DNA of 7,544 nt from an uncultured Parvularculaceae bacterium (GCA_947259815.1 CAMYNO010000319.1:1-7544); one strand, 5' to 3'. Shown: positions 1 through 6,683, numbered from the stretch's first letter. Notes: generated from the sequence alone by a model not told the origin. Numbers and translations are program-made.

Positions 1-141
1 GAGACGGGAGCCCTCGCCGCCCGCAAAGTAGGTTGGCACATAGCCTTCCTCCTTACGAAAATTGCTCATCAAACCACCGGGAATGATCTGGCGCGCGCGT
101 TCGTAATGCGCTTGGCCGTTGGGTTTTTCGAGGTTGATCAT
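1..141 (-). CDS. Class III aminotransferase (glutamate-1-semialdehyde type), N-terminal fragment
   Basis: Only the first 47 codons are in the window; the gene runs off the left edge. Reading leftward from ATG at 141-139, the protein contains ARQIIPGGLMSNFR (residues 16-29) and then PTYFAGGEGSRL (36-47). This matches the start of PLP-dependent class III aminotransferases of the glutamate-1-semialdehyde aminomutase group (pattern IPGG-x-x-S...R, then P-x-F...G-x-GSRL before WDVDG). The PLP lysine lies outside the window, so transaminase and mutase cannot be told apart. A clear GGAG lies in the last codons of SDR-A, about nine bases before the ATG. The SDR-A stop is only four bases upstream, so the two genes are almost certainly cotranscribed. 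Given the neighbours, a catabolic aminotransferase is more likely than the heme-pathway enzyme; that is inference. Confidence 0.8.
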   Translation of the reverse strand, partial: MINLEKPNGQAHYERARQIIPGGLMSNFRKEEGYVPTYFAGGEGSRL

Positions 142-145
142 TGAT

Positions 146-904
146 TCATTCTCCGACTAGCCGCCTGGCGGCGGCTTGGGTGACGCCGCCAAGCCAGCCG
201 CCATCAACTGTAATTGTCGTTGCGGTCACATAGCGGCTGGCGTCGCTTGCAAGGAAATGATAGGCGCCAAGAAGGTCTTCGACGCGGCCCATGCGTCGAA
301 GACAGGTGGCGACCTGACAGATTCGCGATTCATCATCGTCTTCCGGTTGCATGTCTGTCAGTATGGTGCCGGGGTTGATCATATTCGCGCGGACGCCACG
401 GGCGCCATATTCCATCGCCGCGTGTTTTATGAGAACGTCAATTCCCGATTTTGACGCTCCGTAAGCGGCGTAACCCGGAAAGACCATATTCGCTGCTGGT
501 GTTGAAGTGACAATGATGCTGGCTTCGTCTGCGAGTACTTCGCCGGCATGTTTTAGGAAATGCGCGACGCCGCGAGTATTCGTGCGCCACGCGAGTTCCA
601 TCGCATCACAGTCGGTCATGGACAGAGGGGTAGCCTCGTCGGTGACGCCAGCATTAACAACTAGCGTATCGAGCGGGCCCGATTTTTTTGTGATCTCCGC
701 AAGAGTGGATTCAACGCTTGCCTCATCAGATTGATCGCACGCATAAGCAGAAATTCCCATCGGCATGGCCACATCGGATCGGCCTGAGACGGACACCTCG
801 GCGCCATGCTCGCATAAACTCTCCGCGACAGCGCGTCCAATCCCGCGCGTGCCGCCGCTAATAAATACGTGTTTGTCTTGAACACTGAACATGAGATCGC
901 CCAT
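146..904 (-). CDS. Short-chain dehydrogenase/reductase (SDR-A), possible Thr in place of catalytic Ser
   Basis: Classical SDR of about 250 aa, expected to be a cytoplasmic NAD(P)-dependent alcohol/ketone oxidoreductase. Visible motifs, in order: SGGTRGIG nucleotide loop, VVNAG, TNTRGV with the structural Asn, VTSTPAA, YGASK catalytic Tyr/Lys, NPG, and a C-terminal VDGGW. The residue 13 before the catalytic Tyr is normally Ser but here is Thr (codon at 502-500). An in-frame TTG at 946 would lengthen the protein by 14 residues, but these extra residues are not SDR-like. ATG at 904 or at 892 is preferred; 892 puts the glycine loop at the usual distance from the N-terminus, and neither start has a strong Shine-Dalgarno. 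The nearest look-alike in the window is SDR-B, which shares the GGT-x-GIG loop, the Pro after the Ser/Thr, AAY-x-ASK and a similar FLAS-x-AS tail. Substrate unknown. Confidence 0.9.
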   Translation of the reverse strand: MGDLMFSVQDKHVFISGGTRGIGRAVAESLCEHGAEVSVSGRSDVAMPMGISAYACDQSDEASVESTLAEITKKSGPLDTLVVNAGVTDEATPLSMTDCDAMELAWRTNTRGVAHFLKHAGEVLADEASIIVTSTPAANMVFPGYAAYGASKSGIDVLIKHAAMEYGARGVRANMINPGTILTDMQPEDDDESRICQVATCLRRMGRVEDLLGAYHFLASDASRYVTATTITVDGGWLGGVTQAAARRLVGE

Positions 905-937
905 TTTTCGTGTATCTTCTGATTTTATCAAAATATA

Positions 938-999
938 GTCGGTCAAATCGACACCAGCGAATGGCGAATGCGGACGACCAATTGGCGGCGACGGTCAAA
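938..999 (+). repeat. Direct repeat G(T/A)CGGTCAAA, two copies 52 bases apart
   Basis: GTCGGTCAAA at 938-947 and GACGGTCAAA at 990-999 match at nine of ten bases. Read on the minus strand each contains TTTGACCG, which includes a TTGACC hexamer resembling a -35 box, but no good -10 lies 16-18 bases downstream of either. The spacing is close to five helical turns. They could be regulator half-sites, -35 elements or chance. Confidence 0.4.
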
Positions 1000-1050
1000 G
1001 TTCTCAAGCCCTAGTGTGCTGCACGGTCGAGGAAGGCTTTCCAATATTGG
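978..1050. repeat. Two related perfect palindromes, CCAATTGG and CCAATATTGG
   Basis: CCAATTGG occupies 978-985 and CCAATATTGG occupies 1041-1050. Both are perfect inverted repeats with identical CCAAT/ATTGG arms, differing only by a central two-base insertion. Their centres are 64 bases apart, near six helical turns, inside the divergent promoter region. This is the layout expected for a dimeric repressor or activator, but arms this short can arise by chance. Confidence 0.4.
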
Positions 1051-1063
1051 CCGAAGTGGATAA

Positions 1064-1090
1064 ACGCATGGCCACGCATGCTAGTGCATA
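1064..1090 (+). repeat. Three GCAT-core repeats with exact 10-base period
   Basis: ACGCATG at 1064-1070 is repeated exactly at 1074-1080, and a degenerate third copy, GTGCATA, follows at 1084-1090. The GCAT cores start at 1066, 1076 and 1086. A ten-base period places all three on one DNA face, 58 to 84 bases before the receptor ATG, where an activator or repressor array could sit. No function can be assigned. Confidence 0.4.
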
Positions 1091-1147
1091 TTCTCGGCAG
1101 TCGGGCGACTTTGCAGGCGGGAAGTTAGATTCTGTGAGGGGCCTGTC

Positions 1148-3331
1148 ATGCGCCAAGATTCTTTTTGGATTAGAAAAAAACATACTCTTTGCGCAAGTGC
1201 GCTGGCCATCGCGGTCGCCGCGCCGCAAACATCCAACGCTCAGCTCGACGAAATTATCGTGCAGGCGCAAAAGCGTCAGGAAAGCGCTCAGGACGTGCCG
1301 ATAGCTGTTTCTGCGCTGAGCGCAGATTTTATTCGCGAAACAAACATCATCAACATCGATCAGGCGATCCCGTTGCTCGCCGGCGTCACCGGTTCGACGG
1401 CAGGGGTCAGCACGACATTCTGGGCGATCCGCGGCGTCTCGACGACGGATTTCTCCATCGGTTCGGAGCCCAGCGTCGCGGTTTATCTCGACGAGGCTTA
1501 TATCGGTCGCAACACGCTCGCGACGGGTGCATTTTTTGACCTTGCCTCGATCGAGGCGTTGAAAGGCCCGCAAGGCACGTTGTTCGGGCGCAACGCCGCT
1601 GCCGGCGCCATCACCGTGCGCACCAATACGCCGTCGGACGAAACTTCCGCCCGTCTTAGCGTTGGCGTAGGCGACGAAGGCCAGCGCCGCTACGAGGCGG
1701 CGGTCAACCTTGCGGCGAGCGACGGTTTCGCGCTTCGCGCAGCCTATCTCGGCAATCGATATGAAGGTCTCTGGACGAATGTTGTCACCGCGGAAGAGGG
1801 GTTTCAGCGGGGCGACAGCTTCAGAGTGTCCACGCGCCTTAGCCCTTCAGACCGCTTTGAGGCCCTTGCTTCGTTCAACTATGGCGATCAATCGTCGAAT
1901 ATAAACGGTGTTTATAATCCGGGCCTTTCTACCGTTGATCCTGGGGACTTCTTCCCGGAACAGATCGCCACCAATGTACCGGGTCGCGAAACCCTCGAAA
2001 ATTACGGCGGCCACCTTCGTCTGACCTACGATTTAAGCGATTCGATTTCGCTGACGTCGATTTCGGACTACCGCCAGGGCGATTACACCTACGATCAGGA
2101 TGTCGACGGCTCCAACGCAGATGCAACCATTGATGCGCTGCTTGGCGGGATCAGCGGCGGCGTCACGTTGAACTTCCGCCAAGAAGACACGCAGGCCAAA
2201 ACCTTTTCGCAGGAACTGCGCCTCGGCGGCAGTTCGGGGGCGTTCGATTGGTTCATCGGCGCCAATTATTTCTTTGAAGACCTGGAAGAAACCCAGATTC
2301 TTGATGCTTTCACGACCGTCGCCGTGCCGGGCGTGTTTACCGTGGGCGATCTTATTGCCGGCGACCGCACGACGCTAAACGGGGAAAATAATTCCTACGG
2401 GATTTTTGGCGATGCGCGCTGGGGCCTTACCGATGCGCTTTCCGTCACCGCGGGCCTGCGCTGGACATATGACGACAAGGCCTTCTGCTCGGAAGGCAGC
2501 GCCGGTTTCGGCCTCATCGCTGTGACGACACCGGGTCCAATATGCAGCACGGAAAACTGGTCGGAGTTCACGCCGCGCTTCGTTGTCGATTATCGCTTTA
2601 CTGATGATGTGATGGCCTATGCAAGCGTATCGCGCGGTTACAAAGCCGGCGGGTTCAATCCGGCGGCGATCGATGTGGATGCCGACTTCATTGGCGATGA
2701 GCTTGCGCCATTCGATCCGGAGAGCAATCTTACCTACGAACTTGGGTTGAAATCAGAACTCTTTGACCGACGTGTGCGATTCAATGCGGCGGCCTTTTAT
2801 TCCGATTACAAGGACATTCAGGTTCAGACCGCGACCATCGCTGGCATTATCATCACCAACGCCGCCGAAGCGGAAATTTTTGGCGGTGAAGCGGAATTGA
2901 CGTATCAGATCAATGACAACCTGACGCTCAACACCAGTTACGCGCATGTCAGCACGGAGTATACTGGCGGCGGCGCGCTTGACGGCAACAGCCTTATTTA
3001 CGCGCCGGAAAATACTTTTACCGCAAACTTCAACTATGTGCAGCCGCTTTTCGGTGGCGAAGTTTCGCTATTTGGTCTTTACACCTATCAATCGTCCTTC
3101 TTTAACACGCCGGATAATAACACGACGCTGCAAGAGCCTGGATATGGTCTCGCCAGCGCGCGGCTTGCCTATCGCTCCGGGAACGGAGTGTGGGAGTTGG
3201 CGGGGCGTATCGATAATCTGTTCGACAAAGAGTACGCCAATGTCCGACAGGATATCGGTCTCGGCACAGGGCCGCAGATCAACCGCGGTCTGCCGCGCCG
3301 GTTCCTCGTCACATTGACGCTCGATCTTTGA
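1148..3331 (+). CDS. TonB-dependent outer-membrane receptor
   Basis: A 727-aa outer-membrane beta-barrel transporter that would import a bulky or scarce substrate using TonB-ExbB-ExbD energy. The N-terminus has a basic stretch (RKKH), a hydrophobic core (about 13-25) and a likely signal peptidase site after SNA (residue 31). A TonB-box-like DEIIV (34-38) follows, then the plug: DVPIAVSALSA (49-59), IRGVSTT (94-100), SVAVYLDEAYIGR (109-121) and ALKGPQGTLFGRNAAAGAI (137-155). The barrel includes SRGYKAGGFNP and the terminal NLFDKEYANVR segment, ending LTLDL. Length is normal and the frame is unbroken. A strong GAGGGG six bases before the ATG supports this start. Plug sequences of this kind occur in the large alphaproteobacterial TonB-receptor groups, where substrates are mostly unknown and often not siderophores. 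Position beside catabolic genes suggests it imports their substrate. Confidence 0.95.
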   Translation: MRQDSFWIRKKHTLCASALAIAVAAPQTSNAQLDEIIVQAQKRQESAQDVPIAVSALSADFIRETNIINIDQAIPLLAGVTGSTAGVSTTFWAIRGVSTTDFSIGSEPSVAVYLDEAYIGRNTLATGAFFDLASIEALKGPQGTLFGRNAAAGAITVRTNTPSDETSARLSVGVGDEGQRRYEAAVNLAASDGFALRAAYLGNRYEGLWTNVVTAEEGFQRGDSFRVSTRLSPSDRFEALASFNYGDQSSNINGVYNPGLSTVDPGDFFPEQIATNVPGRETLENYGGHLRLTYDLSDSISLTSISDYRQGDYTYDQDVDGSNADATIDALLGGISGGVTLNFRQEDTQAKTFSQELRLGGSSGAFDWFIGANYFFEDLEETQILDAFTTVAVPGVFTVGDLIAGDRTTLNGENNSYGIFGDARWGLTDALSVTAGLRWTYDDKAFCSEGSAGFGLIAVTTPGPICSTENWSEFTPRFVVDYRFTDDVMAYASVSRGYKAGGFNPAAIDVDADFIGDELAPFDPESNLTYELGLKSELFDRRVRFNAAAFYSDYKDIQVQTATIAGIIITNAAEAEIFGGEAELTYQINDNLTLNTSYAHVSTEYTGGGALDGNSLIYAPENTFTANFNYVQPLFGGEVSLFGLYTYQSSFFNTPDNNTTLQEPGYGLASARLAYRSGNGVWELAGRIDNLFDKEYANVRQDIGLGTGPQINRGLPRRFLVTLTLDL

Positions 3332-3353
3332 AACAATACGCAAGGCGGTCATT

Positions 3354-3388
3354 TTGGCTGCCTCGCTAATATGAATATAATACGGGGA
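3354..3388 (+). promoter_or_regulatory. Sigma-70-type promoter, predicted leaderless start for SDR-B
   Basis: TTGGCT at 3354-3359 is a fair -35 (TTG and C match). It is followed after 16 bases by a perfect TATAAT at 3376-3381. Six bases (ACGGGG) then separate the -10 from the ATG at 3388, so the usual start distance puts transcript position +1 on or next to the A of the start codon. No Shine-Dalgarno lies at normal spacing, which agrees with a leaderless mRNA, a common mode in Alphaproteobacteria such as Caulobacter. It would drive the SDR-B operon independently of the receptor gene. Confidence 0.6.
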
Positions 3389-4224
3389 TGCTTTCCGAAG
3401 TGAAGCCAGCCTTAAAACCAGACGGGACTGATACAGAATTTTCCGTCGATGGGAAAAGGGTTCTGATTACTGGCGGTACAGCTGGCATCGGTCTCGGTCT
3501 AGCTCGGCATTTCACTTGCGCTGGTGCGAAGGTCGTCATCACTGGCCGGCGCGCCGACGGTAGCGCTATCGCTGACCAAGTCGGTGCAAATTTTGTTGAA
3601 ATGGATGTCGTCGATGTGCCGGGATGCGGGGCGAGCGTAGAAGCCGCCGCTGCGGATTTGGGCGGCGCCATTGACGTGCTCATACTGAACGCCGGCGTTG
3701 ATTTTTCCCATGGCCGCATCGATGATCTCGATGTGGCGGCATTTCGTGCGACGTTCGAAGTGAACTTCTTCGGCGTCGCCAATGTGATGCGCCATGCGGT
3801 TGCGTATTTGTTTGAGGGCTCAAGTGTGATTGTGTCATCGTCTCCCGCTTCGACGACGTATAAATCGGGCCTTGCGGCCTATTCCGCATCGAAAGCGGCG
3901 GTGAATGCGCTGGTCAAAAGCTGGGCGGGAGAACTCGCTGCGAAAGGCGTGCGGGTTAATGCGGTCCTACCGGGCATCGTTGAGAGTGAAATGAGCGGAT
4001 CGACTGGCGGCGCGGAATTTATCCAGGCTTTGACGTTGACCGATACCATTCGCAACGCCAGCGAGCTTGGCGGCGTTTACCAATTCCTGGCGTCATCGGC
4101 GAGCGCACCTGTCACTGCGGCCTTGATCGCTGCCGATGATGGATTAAGCGCTGGCATGAGCGACAGGCTTGAGCGCATTGTCGCGGAGGCGGTTTTGACG
4201 CCGGCCTCGAAACATACTGAGTAA
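3388..4224 (+). CDS. Short-chain dehydrogenase/reductase (SDR-B)
   Basis: A 278-aa classical SDR, a predicted cytoplasmic NAD(P)-dependent oxidoreductase. Motifs: TGGTAGIG (28-35), basic TGRR after the second strand (52-55, hinting at NADP), LNAG (100-103), Asn126, catalytic Ser152 in VSSSPA, Tyr165 and Lys169 in YSASK, and PG at 195-196. The first 17 residues precede the usual SDR start and carry no motif. The usual C-terminal V-D-G-G is altered to A-D-D-G (249-252), and a tail of about 25 residues follows. The start is the ATG placed at the predicted transcription start. It resembles SDR-A more than SDR-C, sharing Pro after the catalytic Ser/Thr position and the FLASSAS-type tail, so the two may be paralogues acting on related compounds. 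First gene of the apparent operon; the next ATG is four bases after its stop. Substrate unknown. Confidence 0.92.
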   Translation: MLSEVKPALKPDGTDTEFSVDGKRVLITGGTAGIGLGLARHFTCAGAKVVITGRRADGSAIADQVGANFVEMDVVDVPGCGASVEAAAADLGGAIDVLILNAGVDFSHGRIDDLDVAAFRATFEVNFFGVANVMRHAVAYLFEGSSVIVSSSPASTTYKSGLAAYSASKAAVNALVKSWAGELAAKGVRVNAVLPGIVESEMSGSTGGAEFIQALTLTDTIRNASELGGVYQFLASSASAPVTAALIAADDGLSAGMSDRLERIVAEAVLTPASKHTE

Positions 4225-4228
4225 AAAA

Positions 4229-5881
4229 ATGATGCGTGGACGATGGTGTGAAAGCCGGCGACAGGGATTTCGAGCGACCCACCTCAATTTCTTCGAGGCG
4301 CCGAGCGATGATCCCGAAGATCTAGAAGCCTGGTGCTACACTGATGCCATCTCTTATGCGCCCGGCGAGCGGGTCGATTTTCATGTGAGCACCAGCGCCG
4401 ACACATACGACCTTGCGGTTATCCGCGACGGTGCGCGGCCGACAATCGTTTATGAACAAAAGGGTCTTGCCGGCGCGCGTCATGAAACGCCGGCGGATGC
4501 TTATCGTGTGGGGTGCGGCTGGCCGATCGCTCATCAATGGACGCTGCCTGCGGATATCGGTTCGGGCGGATATGTAGTGCGCATTCGCGCCCGCAACGAG
4601 GCGGGAGAAGAAGTCGAGCAGCACCACTTTTTTGTTGTTCGCGCAATAAAGCCAACAGCAAAGATCCTGCTGGTTTGCGCCACCAGCACATGGATCGCCT
4701 ATAACGCCTGGGGCGGGGCGAACCATTATGAAGGCGTGTGTAATGGCCCGGACGACAATGTGTTCAGTCCTGTCCTCCACCTGCACCGCCCGTGGGAGCG
4801 TGGGCAAATCTGGTTGCCGAAAGGGGCGCCGCGCATTCCCGTCGAGACCGAGCAGGAGATCGGCGCCGCACCGCGCTACGCAAATCTCGAATATGCGTAT
4901 GCGAATGGTTTTGGCAAATATTACGCCGCAGCCGGCTGGGCGTCCTTTGAGCGGCATTTCGTTGTCTGGGCGGAACGGAACGGTTACGCGCTCGATTATG
5001 CGACGCAGTATGACCTTCAGTTCCATCCGGAAATCCTGTCGGGCTATGAGTGCGTCGCGTTTGTCGGGCATGACGAATATTGGAGCGGCGAGATGCGCGA
5101 TGCTGTCGACGCTTATGTCGATAGTGGCGGCGATGTTGCGCGCTTTGGCGGCAATTTCCTGTGGCAGGTTCGTCTGGAAGCGGACGGACTGACGCAAGTT
5201 TGCTACAAGCATCCCGCAACGGCGCTGCGCCCCGGCGCTGCGCAAGACCCCTTGATGGAGACGGAGCCGACGCGCCTTACCGGCTGCTGGGATCTGCCGG
5301 AAATCGACCGCCCCGCGGCAGCGACTTTTGGGCTCTCCGGCGCGCGCGGCGTTTATTGCCGGCTCGGCGGCGCCAATCCGCGCAATGCCGGCGGCTTCAA
5401 TGTGTTTCGCCCCCAACATTGGGTGTTTGACGGAACCGATCTTTATTACGGCGATAATTTCGGCGCGGGCGCGCGCATCTTCGCCTATGAGACCGACGGC
5501 GTTGCTTATACCTTTAAAAATGGTTTGCCTGAACCGACTTTCGAAGACGGCGCCCCGGAGGGCTTGCAAATTCTCGCCCTTGGATTTGCGTCTTCCTTTG
5601 AAGAAGATCACGGTAATGACGGCGGCTATCTTTACGCCGGCGACGGCGACCGCGAAATCATTGCAACGGCGATCCATGGCGATGCATCGCCGGAGCATGT
5701 CGAAAACATACAATATGGCGCGGGCATGATGGCTTACTTCGAACGCGGGAAAGGCCGGGTGCTTAACGCCGCCACCTGCGAATGGGTGAACGGCTTGCGA
5801 CTGCGTGAACCGATGACGGAAAAAATCACCAAAAATGTGCTCGACCGGTTCGCAAACGCCGGTGCGGAGCCATCGGCATGA
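4229..5881 (+). CDS. N,N-dimethylformamidase large (beta) subunit-like protein
   Basis: A 550-aa protein recognised as the N,N-dimethylformamidase large-subunit family. Residues 33-140 look like an Ig-like beta domain (CYTDAISYAPGE, then VDFHVS). The family core follows: ATSTWIAYNAWGG (151-163), FVGHDEYWSGEMRDAV (278-293) and DSGGDVARFGGNFLWQVR (298-315), ending with a conserved beta-rich C-terminal region (GGYLYAG, NAATCEW). The characterised Paracoccus/Alcaligenes enzyme hydrolyses dimethylformamide to formate and dimethylamine at a mononuclear iron held by two Tyr and one Glu. It has a large subunit of roughly 760 aa plus a small subunit. Here the protein is shorter, seems to lack the LamG-like insert, and no small-subunit gene is adjacent. 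Tyr284 in HDEYWS is the likely iron ligand. No signal peptide is seen, so it is probably cytoplasmic. The start is the ATG after an A7 run with only a weak GAG upstream, consistent with coupling to SDR-B. The true substrate is probably another amide or C-N compound. Confidence 0.85.
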   Translation: MMRGRWCESRRQGFRATHLNFFEAPSDDPEDLEAWCYTDAISYAPGERVDFHVSTSADTYDLAVIRDGARPTIVYEQKGLAGARHETPADAYRVGCGWPIAHQWTLPADIGSGGYVVRIRARNEAGEEVEQHHFFVVRAIKPTAKILLVCATSTWIAYNAWGGANHYEGVCNGPDDNVFSPVLHLHRPWERGQIWLPKGAPRIPVETEQEIGAAPRYANLEYAYANGFGKYYAAAGWASFERHFVVWAERNGYALDYATQYDLQFHPEILSGYECVAFVGHDEYWSGEMRDAVDAYVDSGGDVARFGGNFLWQVRLEADGLTQVCYKHPATALRPGAAQDPLMETEPTRLTGCWDLPEIDRPAAATFGLSGARGVYCRLGGANPRNAGGFNVFRPQHWVFDGTDLYYGDNFGAGARIFAYETDGVAYTFKNGLPEPTFEDGAPEGLQILALGFASSFEEDHGNDGGYLYAGDGDREIIATAIHGDASPEHVENIQYGAGMMAYFERGKGRVLNAATCEWVNGLRLREPMTEKITKNVLDRFANAGAEPSA

Positions 5882-6675
5882 AACCGCTCAAAGGCAAAGT
5901 TGCGCTGGTGACCGGCGCCGGCAAATCAGACGGCATTGGCTTTGCAGCCGCAAGGCGTCTCGCCGAGGCGGGGGCGTCGGTCATGGTGACGGATCTTGCT
6001 GCGGCGTCGGATGCGCTTGGCGCGCGCCGGGACGAGCTTGCGGCGGCGGGCCATGAGGCCGCTTGTTGCGCGCTTGACGTTACGTCTTCCAATGACGCGG
6101 GCGATGCGGCGGCCAGGGCCGCCGAAACCTTCGGCGGTCTCGACATCGTCTTTAACAATGCCGGCTATCCCGGCGGCGCCGGCGTTTTTGAAGAGATCGG
6201 CGACGATGCGTGGCGGCGTTCTTTTGACATCAATGTCATGGGCGTCGTTAATCTTGTCCGTGCAAGTTTGCCGGCCATGCGAGAGCGGGGCGGCGGCGCC
6301 ATCGTCAACAACGCCTCGCTCGCCGGGCTTGGCGCGATTGCGCGACTGACGGCGTATTGCGCAACCAAATTCGCCGTTGTCGGGCTGACAAAGAGCCTGG
6401 CGGCGGAACTCGGACCCGAAAACATTCGCGTCAATGCTGTCTGCCCGGGCATGGTGCTCACGGATATGGGGCGCGAAGAAATCACGCTGTTTCAACAGCC
6501 GGGCGAAACGCAAGAGGCGGTGATGGAGCGGCTCGCCGGCGATGTAGCGCTGGGCGCGCGCTGGGCGGACCCACTGGAGATCGGCGACGCTGTTGTTTAT
6601 CTCGCTTCGCCGCAATCGAGTTATCTCACCGGCGTCGCGTTGCCGGTCGCCGGCGGGCTTGCGCCGGGCCTGTAA
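5878..6675 (+). CDS. Short-chain dehydrogenase/reductase (SDR-C), probably NAD-dependent
   Basis: A 265-aa classical SDR with normal length and start. The glycine loop reads TGAGKSDGIG (12-21), two residues longer than the standard TGxxxGxG. Asp39 at the end of the second strand (VTDL) suggests NAD rather than NADP. NNAG is at 93-96, and the catalytic set is Asn119, Ser147 (in NNASLAG), Tyr160 and Lys164 (YCATK). PG follows at 190-191, and the C-terminus ends VAGGLAPGL. It belongs to a different SDR branch from SDR-A and SDR-B, judged by its NNAG and ATK motifs and NAD-type pocket. Its ATG overlaps the stop of the amidohydrolase-like gene by four bases (ATGA), so translation is coupled. Likely role: oxidising a hydroxyl produced or exposed in the pathway. 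Substrate unknown. Confidence 0.93.
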   Translation: MKPLKGKVALVTGAGKSDGIGFAAARRLAEAGASVMVTDLAAASDALGARRDELAAAGHEAACCALDVTSSNDAGDAAARAAETFGGLDIVFNNAGYPGGAGVFEEIGDDAWRRSFDINVMGVVNLVRASLPAMRERGGGAIVNNASLAGLGAIARLTAYCATKFAVVGLTKSLAAELGPENIRVNAVCPGMVLTDMGREEITLFQQPGETQEAVMERLAGDVALGARWADPLEIGDAVVYLASPQSSYLTGVALPVAGGLAPGL

Positions 6676-6683
6676 CCTCAATT

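Larger units (their letters stand above)
905..1147. promoter_or_regulatory. Divergent intergenic control region between SDR-A and the TonB receptor
   Basis: About 240 bases separate the leftward SDR-A unit from the rightward receptor gene, and I see no plausible gene here. It should hold both promoters. On the minus strand an AT-rich stretch at about 921-938 offers TATATT and TAAAAT as -10-like hexamers, but neither has a good -35 at proper spacing. I could not assign the receptor promoter. The region holds two CCAAT-type palindromes, a CGGTCAAA direct repeat and three GCAT cores spaced ten bases apart, each listed separately. A shared operator for a local regulator is plausible, but no regulator gene lies in the window. 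Confidence 0.6.

Noticed and set aside
167..195. Inverted repeats GGCTTGG/CCAAGCC and GGCGGC/GCCGCC near the 3' end of SDR-A
   Set aside because: They lie in Ala/Arg-rich coding sequence where GCC/GGC runs make hairpins common. There is no T-run, and the downstream aminotransferase is tightly coupled, so attenuation or termination is not supported.
905..946. TTG at 946 as the start of SDR-A
   Set aside because: The added residues lie before the normal SDR N-terminus and come from AT-rich, promoter-like DNA. ATG at 904 or 892 fits family length better.
1004..1573. Minus-strand open frame of about 189 codons covering part of the control region and the receptor start
   Set aside because: Arg-rich composition, no motif, and it overlaps the receptor signal peptide and plug, which are clearly coding on the plus strand.
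3332..3387. Transcription terminator after the TonB receptor gene
   Set aside because: Only a weak AGGC/GCCT pair with poor internal pairing and no T-run; not a credible intrinsic terminator.
4322..5713. Long open frame of about 460 codons on the minus strand inside the dimethylformamidase-like gene
   Set aside because: It is antisense to a gene with clear family motifs, and its translation is rich in Arg/Ala with no recognisable domain. Such frames arise from the codon bias of GC-rich genes.
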